A program made the position numbers and the translations under genes. Of a stretch of DNA of 64,000 bases, positions 53,656 through 60,684 are shown in pieces. Every line of letters begins with the position of its first letter. The stretch's first letter is position 1. This DNA is from GWE2-40-63 sp041664345 (lineage in GTDB: Bacteria > Bacteroidota > Bacteroidia > Bacteroidales > SZUA-534): contig JBAYKX010000003.1 in assembly GCA_041664345.1 (NCBI GenBank), positions 62,001 to 126,000 of the forward strand, written 5' to 3'. Below the pieces are notes generated by a model. The model was given only the letters and a program-made list of their open reading frames with translations. It searched no databases and was not told where the DNA came from.

Positions 53656-53769
53656 TTACAATTTGCTTTTATTAGCTTTTTTGGCTGCTTTATCGGCTCT
53701 CTTTTCTTTCAAAGTTTTCAAAGGTTCCTTTTTACTGACTTTTTCTTTTCCTTCTTTTTCTTTTACCAT
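53656..53769 (-). CDS. 37-residue lysine-rich protein
   Basis: On the minus strand an ATG at complement 53767-53769 opens MVKEKEGKEKVSKKEPLKTL then KEKRADKAAKKANKSKL and a TAA stop. It is highly basic, with a Lys/Glu pattern typical of short Bacteroidota nucleoid- or ribosome-associated hypothetical proteins that I recall as MxKEKKxxKKxPLKTLKEKR. The opposite strand reads as a hydrophobic frame that is only the shadow of this gene. Length is too short for most gene finders. Confidence 0.55.
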   Translation of the reverse strand: MVKEKEGKEKVSKKEPLKTLKEKRADKAAKKANKSKL

Positions 53770-53958
53770 GACTGTAGTTTTTAGATTACTATTTGCGGTT
53801 GTCTTTAGGAAAACAAATTCCACTTGTATTCAAAGATAATCCAATTTTCCAATTAAGTTTTCTATTGCTTATAACTTTTACCCAAATTGAGTGATTTGCC
53901 TTTGCAAATCACTCAATCGACTAAGAAATTGTAAGTAATTCACTTTATACTGGTCATT

Positions 53959-54043
53959 TATTTGGAGAGCTGCAACAATTTCTAGGTCGGGGTTATACCT
54001 AAGTAAAGCGCTTTGTCGCTGCGCTCAAATCGCTCAACTTAGG
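53959..54043. repeat. Dispersed 85-bp repeat, copy 2 (minus orientation)
   Basis: Reverse complement copy of the repeat at 44053-44143; shared segments are CTAAGTTGAGCGATTTGA, AAAGCGCTTTACTTAGGTA and GACCTAGAAATTGTTG. The rest of the 609-bp gap from 53534 to 54142 holds only the lysine-rich small gene and a short ATTGAGTGATTTG/CAAATCACTCAAT hairpin near 53888-53918. Confidence 0.65.
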
Positions 54044-54142
54044 TTTTATTTTTGAGGCTACCTAACAATCCAGCAAACAAAGCAAAAGCATTTTCAACCA
54101 TTACTTGAAACCTGTTTTGGAAATAGTCATCAGAGAGTTAAA

Positions 54143-54856
54143 CTACTTTTCAAAAAGCGTGTCGAAATACATTTGTGGGTTGTTTAAAAAGCTTTTGGTA
54201 ATCAAATAGTGTTCGGTTTCCTCGTATGCAACCGGTGTAATGCCGTTTTCGTCGAGCTGGAATATATCGGCACCGGGATATGCCAATAAAATGGGGGAAT
54301 GGGTGGCAATTACGAGTTGCGATTTACCTTCGCGCTCCATTCCATTAATTATGGCCATGAGTGTTAACTGGCGTTGTGGCGATAGTGCCGCCTCCGGTTC
54401 ATCCAAAAGGAAAAATCCTTCGCGGAAACGGCTGTTAAATGCGGCCAAAAACGATTCACCATGCGACTGTTTGAGCAACTCCCGCCCACCCCAATATTTT
54501 GGGTTCCCGTTTTCGTCGATATAAGCCGACAGGTTAAAGAAACTCTCGGCCCGGAAAAAGAAACCCTGATCAATGGGCCTCTTTGGGTTACGGTCCAAAT
54601 ATAAGCTTTGGGCAAGCAAGGAATCATCTTCCATTGAAAAGCGGTGGTGTTTATGGCCTCCCATGGAATCGAATCCGCACCTTTCGGCTAAAGCCTCCAG
54701 CAAGGTGGATTTTCCTGATCCATTCTCGCCAACCAAAAAAGTGACCGGCTTTCGGAAACTAATATCCAGCCTTTTGATTGCCGGTATGGTGAATGGGAAT
54801 TCACCATCAGGGAAACCTTGTTTCAGCGATATGCCGTGTATAAAAAGGTTTGACAT
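54143..54856 (-). CDS. AAA family ATPase (ABC-type fold)
   Basis: This 237-residue cytoplasmic protein has Walker A VGENGSGKSTLLEALA near residue 42, a Q-loop region, Walker B EGFFLLDEPEAALSPQRQL and the switch His in VIATHSPILLAYPGA. It has no coiled-coil or zinc-hook insertion, so it is the short AAA/OLD-like form rather than an SbcC or RecN protein. It is the only such gene here and has no obvious partner nuclease. It could act in DNA repair, phage defence or transport. It starts the accessory block with RhuM and Fic genes. Confidence 0.85.
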   Translation of the reverse strand: MSNLFIHGISLKQGFPDGEFPFTIPAIKRLDISFRKPVTFLVGENGSGKSTLLEALAERCGFDSMGGHKHHRFSMEDDSLLAQSLYLDRNPKRPIDQGFFFRAESFFNLSAYIDENGNPKYWGGRELLKQSHGESFLAAFNSRFREGFFLLDEPEAALSPQRQLTLMAIINGMEREGKSQLVIATHSPILLAYPGADIFQLDENGITPVAYEETEHYLITKSFLNNPQMYFDTLFEK

Positions 54857-54979
54857 TTTTATTCTGCTAACTATAAAGTTTCAATGATTGCCTGAATTCT
54901 GAACATCTAAGATATTGCTATTAACTGAGAAAGCTAAATACATTTATCAGATATAGGCTCCCAAAAGTAAAAATTCGAC

Positions 54980-55990
54980 TCATTCCTTGGGGAATTTATT
55001 CAACTTTTTAATGTCCTCTTCAATCTCTTTTAAACTGCTTTCTTTTGAGAGTTTCTTCTGATCCTCCTTATATTTTTCGAATTCTGAACCAGACTTATCT
55101 AATGCCATTTGGTGGCTTATTTTTCCGGCATGTGTGAGTAATTCCCTACCATTCAGTTGTAGAATAGAATCGAGGCGTTCAATCCAATCTTTCATATACA
55201 TTGGGGTTTGCTGTTGTGCCATGGTTTCGGCAAAAGCAAGGTATTGTTCAACCAATAACCCTAGCAGCTTTATTTCACTTTCGGTAAGGTAGTTTTTGGC
55301 TATGCTTACATCGGTTTTTTTTATGCTGGATACTGTTTTCTTATCAAACGACTGCATTCCAAGCAATGGCAATGAAGCATCAACACGACGGTAAATTAAT
55401 TCGGCTGCTGTTTGCTGGCTAATTGCCCAAAGCAACTTATTTTGAACCACTTTAAAGAACAATATTGTTCTTTCGTCATTAGCATCGTAATCAATGCTTG
55501 TGGAATAAATGTCTTTAATTTTCTGGTAAAAGAAACGTTAGGAAATTCGTATCTCCCTGATGCGCTCTTGCAGTTCAGAGAAATAATTCATTGAATTGCC
55601 TGACTTAAAACGTTCATCATTAAGGGTAAATCCCTTTACAATGTATTCTTTGAGCCTTTGGGTAGCCCAAATACGGAACTGTGTACCTTGTTGCGATTTT
55701 ACCCGATATCCAACTGCAATTATAACATCAAGGTTGTAGTGGTCAATCTCCCGCTCTACCTCTCTGTTACCCTCTTTCCGAACTTGTCGGAATTTCCGAC
55801 AAGTTCGATTTTGCTCCAATTCACCTTCTTCAAAAATATTGGCTATATGTTCGGTTACTGTACTCCGCCCTTTGCCAAACAATGTTGCCATTTGGTCTTG
55901 TGTAAGCCATACGGTTTCTTCTTCGAGGTGAACATCAATTTTTATGTTGCCTTCGGAATTTTGGTATATAAGAATTTCGCCGGTGTTCAT
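54980..55990 (-). pseudogene. RhuM family protein with in-frame TAA at codon 151
   Basis: A single minus-strand frame of 337 codons encodes a RhuM protein. The N-terminal half (MNTGEILIYQNSEGNIKIDV, TVWLTQDQMATLFGKGRSTV) has a helix-turn-helix and the usual RhuM core (NLDVIIAVGYRVKSQQGTQF, RIREIRIS); then codon 151 is TAA (complement 55538-55540) and the frame continues without shift as RFFYQKIKDIYSTSIDYDAN. Homologues have SE(K/R)RFYQKI at the site, so GAA is expected. The C-terminal half ends NKFPKE. Both halves are otherwise intact, so the mutation looks recent or is an error. Confidence 0.85.
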
Positions 55991-56193
55991 TATTGAAATA
56001 GTTTAATTTATATAATCTTGTTTGCTAAAATAGCAAAGCCTGTTGAATGAAACATATCTAAATGCTATTTTATTGAATTTAATAATTGTTATTTTCCAAT
56101 GCAGAATGTAATCAGTACTTATTATCAACTATTTACTGATTTAAGGTACAAATATGATGCATTTTTTGCATAAATTTTTATTCGATCTTTTGA

Positions 56194-57765
56194 CTAAAAC
56201 TCAAGCTGGTGTTCATTTGGCACGTCTTCTCCCATAATTCCGTGAAATTGCATCTCAATGTCACGAATTTCCGATTCATTTAATATGCTAAATTCTTTTG
56301 TAATCGCCCGTTTAGAAAGGGTTCCATTGTTTTGTTCTAAAAAACGGACTAAATCAGCTACCAACTTATCCGGCATCTCATATTTATTGTCTAAATAACT
56401 CCTGAATTCATCGTATTTGCGCAAATAATTAACTTCGGCTGGGATGATATTTTCGATAGTATCGTTAACGCAATCAAATAGAAATTCTGCCATTTTAGTG
56501 GCATCAAAATAACGGTAAAAATCAATGGTTTCATTCAACACCTGCACATTCCGTTCCTCGGTTGTTTCCCACTCAATAAAATCGAGCAACGGATGGGAAT
56601 AAGCTTCCAAAACTTGCCGATAATCGTCAATGTGGTTGAGAATGGAAGCTGAAACCGGGAAAATAAGTCCTTGTTGGGCAAATTTCATTTTAGCCAGAAT
56701 ATGGTGTATCAGGTAACGGTGCATTCTCCCGTTTCCATCGGAAAATGGATGAATGTTCACAAAACCAAATGCAATAAGCGTTGCCGCCATTACCGGATTA
56801 AAATCGGATTCTTCCAGTAATTTGCTGGTTTGTATTAAACCATTCATTAACGGCTCTATATCCTGATGCTTTGCTGAAATATGATCGGGTATTGGATTTC
56901 CGGTTTCCCGATCCCGGTCACCAACCCAACCCCCTTCGGTTCGGTAACCCAGAGGAGTAAACCTTGCATTTTCAATAATTATTTGTTGCAATCTCAGTAA
57001 TTCCTCTTTACTCAGTGGTTTTGAACCAGCTTGTCCGATGGCCTTTCCCCAACGCATTGCCCTGTTTGTGCCCGGGTTTTCGTCCTCAATGGTAAACGAT
57101 GCTTTGGAATCTTTTAATAACAAAAACGAGGAGGCACGCTGTAAAATATCTTTATGTACCGATTTTAAAAAGGTGTTCTTTTTGTCGGAAATATTTGATG
57201 TAATATAATCTTCGAGTTTTTGTGTTTTATTTATTAATGGACAAAAATCAGGTGTCCCCGGTAGGTTATTAATAATGCGGTGGCGAGGCGATTTTTTACC
57301 GTTCATCAAAACATATTGAAGCTTTGAATCAACTAGTTCGGTAAATTTTATTTTAATGTCAGCATTGGGAATTTCCAGTTCCTTTTTCATAAGGAATTCA
57401 TACAAAAACCAAATCTTTCGCACATAAATACCTGTGGGTTCTTCATGAATTAAACCAATAACTTGATTTATTCCAATTTTTTCAAATAGCTTCTTAAAAA
57501 ACAACAGATTTATACCCTCGTACTTTAATGCAAATACTAGTTGCTTATATAAGGTTTCCTCTGGTTGATACCGTGGTGAATAGACTTTCCAGTTTTCCGT
57601 TTGGTATTGCTTGTTTTTTGTACTGATTAATGCAATACCGATTGGGATGGTCATTGGGAGTTTGAAGGTTTCGATTATGGCGGCATATCCTACAATATTT
57701 CCCTTCTCAGGAACCATTAATCCATGAAAGATGGACGCTTCTATTGAAAAACCAACGCTATTCAT
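56194..57765 (-). CDS. Fic family AMP-transferase-like protein
   Basis: This 523-residue protein has a Fic domain with the motif HPFSDGNGRMHR (residues 339-350), complete for AMP transfer, and an upstream inhibitory-helix-like motif SFTIEDE (residues 223-229). A 220-residue N-terminal region of unknown fold and a C-terminal helical region (NNGTLSKRAITKEFSILNES, winged-helix-like) flank it. It probably modifies a host protein by AMPylation or similar. It lies behind an unusual repeated region (57840-58015). RhuM and AAA ATPase genes are near, so the block may be mobile or defence-related. Confidence 0.88.
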   Translation of the reverse strand: MNSVGFSIEASIFHGLMVPEKGNIVGYAAIIETFKLPMTIPIGIALISTKNKQYQTENWKVYSPRYQPEETLYKQLVFALKYEGINLLFFKKLFEKIGINQVIGLIHEEPTGIYVRKIWFLYEFLMKKELEIPNADIKIKFTELVDSKLQYVLMNGKKSPRHRIINNLPGTPDFCPLINKTQKLEDYITSNISDKKNTFLKSVHKDILQRASSFLLLKDSKASFTIEDENPGTNRAMRWGKAIGQAGSKPLSKEELLRLQQIIIENARFTPLGYRTEGGWVGDRDRETGNPIPDHISAKHQDIEPLMNGLIQTSKLLEESDFNPVMAATLIAFGFVNIHPFSDGNGRMHRYLIHHILAKMKFAQQGLIFPVSASILNHIDDYRQVLEAYSHPLLDFIEWETTEERNVQVLNETIDFYRYFDATKMAEFLFDCVNDTIENIIPAEVNYLRKYDEFRSYLDNKYEMPDKLVADLVRFLEQNNGTLSKRAITKEFSILNESEIRDIEMQFHGIMGEDVPNEHQLEF

Positions 57766-57839
57766 ACTTATTTATGAAAATTAAACGCAAAATTAATATG
57801 TAAATGTAACCTAATTGTTAGGAAAAACAAACGCAAAAC

Positions 57840-58015
57840 ATGAATAATGAACGCAAATGATTGTATTTTATGAAATATGAACGGCATTTTATGAAAAGCA
57901 GGTATATTTTATGAAAAATGGTGGCAAATGAAGATTGTTTATGAAAAACGGGTATAAATTAACGCTAAACATGAAAAATGAATGCAATTGGTCGTATTTT
58001 ATGAATAACAAATGG
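57840..58015. repeat. Phased ATGAA array upstream of the Fic gene
   Basis: Seven ATGAAWAA-type units begin at 57840, 57870, 57891, 57911, 57941, 57971 and 58001. The spacings are 30, 21, 20, 30, 30 and 30 bp, near multiples of the DNA helical repeat. Some spacers share ACGCAAAT or TCGTATTTT. It is 75-250 bases upstream of the Fic gene. No ORF is formed. Confidence 0.6.
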
Positions 58016-58042
58016 GCTGATGTTCAGATATACTAAATAAAC

Positions 58043-58170
58043 CATGAGTCAATGTGCTAATGAGCTAATGAACTAATGAGCCAATGAGTCAAAAAACTAA
58101 TGAATCCATTTTTACTGCTTTCCATTCTTCCAATTCCCCATCTTCCCGTTTACCCATCTTCCCATTTACC
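58043..58170. repeat. Simple tandem repeats (ATGAGCTA-type and CATCTTCC-type)
   Basis: Two low-complexity runs: 9-bp units of AATGAGCTA/AATGAACTA kind at 58043-58095, and pyrimidine-rich CCATCTTCC-type units at 58118-58170. They complete the 411-bp gap between Fic and mnmE; no gene. Confidence 0.7.
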
Positions 58171-58176
58171 CTTGAG

Positions 58177-59559
58177 CTACTTCCCGATACAAAACTGCCC
58201 AAAAATATTGCCTAAAATTTCATCGGTGGTAATCTCAACACCGGTAATACCGGCTAAGTAATGGATTACTTCCCTGATGTCCATGGCCAGAAAATCGTTG
58301 GTAACACCCGAATTGATTCCATCGAAAGCGCGGTTCAATGCCTGCAAAGCGGAACCTAGGGCTTCCATGTGCCTGATATTCGATACAATTACTTCATTAT
58401 TGTCTAACGTACCCAATTGCAGGGAATTGCCGATTACATCGAGCAATTGGTCGATGCCCCGGTTTTGTTTGGCTGAAACCGATACTTCGGCAAAAAGTTG
58501 TTTGTTATCTATTGGTTTAATTGGCTCATGAATCAAATCGGATTTATTGCGCACCAGTATAATAATTTTATCTTTTGCTCCTTTCAGCAATAAATTGTTT
58601 AATGCTTTTTCAATTTTATCGGTATCATCGGTAGCATTGAACAAAGCCAATATGATTTTGGCCTGGGTAATTTTCAGGTAAGTCCGTTCAATACCCAAGT
58701 TTTCAATGGTGTCGGTGGTGTGGCGTAAACCGGCGGTATCAATAAATCGGTAGGTGATTCCGCCGTGGTTGAACGTATCTTCGATGGAATCGCGGGTAGT
58801 ACCGGCAATATCTGAAACCAATGCTTTTTCATCGTTCAAAATGGCATTAAGCAAGGTCGATTTTCCCACGTTGGGTTCGCCGATAATAGCCACCGGAACC
58901 CCGTTTTTAATGACATTTCCCAGTTCAAATGATTTCATTAATTGATGAATAACCATTTGAATATTTACTAACAGTTTTTTTAATGCAGTCCGGTCGGCAA
59001 ACTCCACATCTTCTTCGCTAAAATCGAGTTCCAGTTCAATTAACGAAATAAACTGCAACAAATCGGAGCGCAACCCAGCCAGTTTATTGCTGAAACCGCC
59101 GCGCATCTGGTTCATGGCAATTTGGTGGGCTGCTGCTCCCGACGAAGCAATCAAATCGGCAACGGCTTCAGCCTGCGACAAGTCCATTTTCCCGTTAAGG
59201 TAAGCCCGCTGAGTAAATTCGCCGGGATTTGCCAACCGTGCTCCTAGTTTTAAAAGCAGTTGCAATATCTGCTGCTGGATAAAGGTAGAGCCATGGCAGG
59301 ATATTTCCACCAAATCTTCGCCGGTATAAGTGTTCGGATTCCGGAAAAGGGTAACCAACACTTCGTCAATCACCTTTTCGCCATCGCGCATTTCACCAAA
59401 ATGGACTGTTTGTGATGCCTGGTTATTGAAGCTGAATTCCGCTTTTTTTGAGTAGAATATGCTGCCCGCAATACCAAAAGCACGGTCACCGCTCAAGCGT
59501 ATCATGGCAATGGCTCCGTTTCCGGATGCGGTGGATATGGCGCAAATTGTATCGTTCAT
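58177..59559 (-). CDS. mnmE: tRNA modification GTPase MnmE
   Basis: Taken from the ATG at complement 59557-59559 (MNDTICAISTASGNGAIAMI), this 460-residue protein installs the wobble uridine 5-carboxymethylaminomethyl group together with MnmG. Domain order is N-terminal tetrahydrofolate-binding domain, helical domain, inserted G domain with GEPNVGKSTLLNAILN, DTAGLRHTTDT and RNKSD, and the C-terminal CIGK (IFGQFCIGK) with the catalytic Cys. Length is normal. A longer frame to 59679 is not needed. It stands alone between repeats. Confidence 0.97.
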   Translation of the reverse strand: MNDTICAISTASGNGAIAMIRLSGDRAFGIAGSIFYSKKAEFSFNNQASQTVHFGEMRDGEKVIDEVLVTLFRNPNTYTGEDLVEISCHGSTFIQQQILQLLLKLGARLANPGEFTQRAYLNGKMDLSQAEAVADLIASSGAAAHQIAMNQMRGGFSNKLAGLRSDLLQFISLIELELDFSEEDVEFADRTALKKLLVNIQMVIHQLMKSFELGNVIKNGVPVAIIGEPNVGKSTLLNAILNDEKALVSDIAGTTRDSIEDTFNHGGITYRFIDTAGLRHTTDTIENLGIERTYLKITQAKIILALFNATDDTDKIEKALNNLLLKGAKDKIIILVRNKSDLIHEPIKPIDNKQLFAEVSVSAKQNRGIDQLLDVIGNSLQLGTLDNNEVIVSNIRHMEALGSALQALNRAFDGINSGVTNDFLAMDIREVIHYLAGITGVEITTDEILGNIFGQFCIGK

Positions 59560-59674
59560 GGTTTGCCGTATTAAGATTAGCAAAAATACGGTTTCTTTCA
59601 GATAGTTTTTAGGGTATTGAATATTATACTGTAAATGAGATAAAACCCATGATTTATAAATACAATAAATAATA

Positions 59675-59754
59675 ACCACGGAGGCACGGAGAACACAAAG
59701 AAAAGCACAGAGAATAAACTCCGTGTTTCTCTGTGAACTCCGTATCTCCGTGGT
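59675..59754. repeat. Long imperfect hairpin (ACCACGGAG/CTCCGTGGT)
   Basis: An inverted repeat with arms ACCACGGAG (59675-59683) and CTCCGTGGT (59746-59754) and inner GAGAACACA/TCTGTGAACTC matches spans the gap upstream of mnmE. Similar ACGGAG hairpins are common in Bacteroidota intergenic DNA. On the plus strand it is followed by AAAAAT, on the minus strand by TATTATT. It may be a bidirectional terminator. Confidence 0.6.
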
Positions 59755-59828
59755 AAAAATTTGAAATCAACATATAGCAATTTACCCCATTTTGAGTAAA
59801 GTTTGACTCGGATGCTCCAGATAAATGT

Positions 59829-59892
59829 GTGAATAATGCAACTTATTCAATTAGTTATGTAACACTTACCGGTGTTTTCAATCCTAGCTTTG
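59829..59892 (+). promoter_or_regulatory. Shared stress promoter, copy H (lipoprotein/lmo0937)
   Basis: Plus strand: GTGAATAATGCAAC, second TGTAA 21 bp on (59858-59862), then TAGCTTTG 30 nt later with the CTTTG at 59888-59892, a full Bacteroidota -7 box (TAnnTTTG). The lipoprotein gene starts 69 bases beyond the second half-site. Confidence 0.8.
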
Positions 59893-59931
59893 TATCAGTA
59901 ATTATATGATTACCAACGAACTATTGATACT

Positions 59932-60375
59932 ATGAAAAACAAGTTTTTTACATTGGCTGCAACCTTTGCCTTTATAGGTTTCTTGCTTACGGGTTGCCAA
60001 ACATCGACCAAAAAAATTGATGATGCGCAAGTAAAAGTACAAGATGCCAAAAATGAAATGATTGAAGCAAATGATGAGCTAAATCAGGCTATAAACGATT
60101 CCATTCAACTATTCCGAAAAGAAGCCGCTGAAAAAATTAAAGCTAACGAACAAAGTATAGCTGAATTTAGGGCACGCATTGCTGTTGAAAAAATGGAAAA
60201 CAAAGCCCAATATGAAAAGGAATTGGCCGAATTGGAGCAAAAGAACCGCGATATGAAACGGACACTGGATGAGGTAAAAGCTGAAGGTAAAGAAAAATGG
60301 TTGGAATTCAAAGCTGATTTTAGCCAAAAAATGAATGACCTGAATACCTCATTTAAAAATTTCTTGAATAAATAA
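59932..60375 (+). CDS. Coiled-coil lipoprotein
   Basis: This 147-residue protein has a signal peptide with lipobox (MKNKFFTLAATFAFIGFLLT, then GCQ with Cys22). The mature part is almost entirely a charged coiled coil (KVQDAKNEMIEANDELNQAI, EKMENKAQYEKELAELEQKN). It ends WLEFKADFSQKMNDLNTSFK. Comparable lipoproteins are common in Bacteroidota stress units. It is the first gene after shared promoter copy H and is followed by a small membrane protein gene. Confidence 0.85.
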   Translation: MKNKFFTLAATFAFIGFLLTGCQTSTKKIDDAQVKVQDAKNEMIEANDELNQAINDSIQLFRKEAAEKIKANEQSIAEFRARIAVEKMENKAQYEKELAELEQKNRDMKRTLDEVKAEGKEKWLEFKADFSQKMNDLNTSFKNFLNK

Positions 60376-60469
60376 CCTTAATAATGTAAAAATCAATCAA
60401 CAAATAGGCTTAACTTCGAGATATAATTAAAAATCAAATAATTAACTTGCAATTTCAAACAAATATATC

Positions 60470-60616
60470 ATGAGCAATATACTTTATATTATAGCCGTAG
60501 TCCTGATTATTATTTGGGCAATTGGTTTTATTGGTTACAGTGCCGGAAGCATTATACATATTCTATTAGTTATTGCCCTTATTGCCATATTACTAAGAGT
60601 AATAAGAGGCCGATAA
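60470..60616 (+). CDS. lmo0937-type small membrane protein
   Basis: An ATG at 60470 opens a 48-residue protein, MSNILYIIAVVLIIIWAIGF then IGYSAGSIIHILLVIALIAI and LLRVIRGR, with two membrane helices and a basic tail. This is the lmo0937 family, a widespread stress-linked membrane peptide. It is too short for most gene finders. It follows the lipoprotein gene by 94 bases and probably belongs to the same unit under shared promoter copy H. Confidence 0.8.
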   Translation: MSNILYIIAVVLIIIWAIGFIGYSAGSIIHILLVIALIAILLRVIRGR

Positions 60617-60684
60617 TCAAAATATTATTTTATTTAAGTTCAAATACAAGTTTGTAAACCAATCAGTTTTAAAGGAAACTTATT

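Noticed and set aside
53648..53839. Hydrophobic 63-codon plus-strand frame
   Set aside because: It is the complement of the lysine-rich small gene on the minus strand; poly-Phe/Leu/Ser content is what an antisense of Lys/Glu codons gives.
37071..55540. Reassignment of TAA to an amino acid in this organism
   Set aside because: Most intact genes in the window end in TAA at the correct family length, so TAA is a working stop; nonsense mutation or base error is simpler.
54980..55990. Two separate RhuM-like genes
   Set aside because: The second half has no start of its own near the domain junction and both halves align to one RhuM protein in the same frame.
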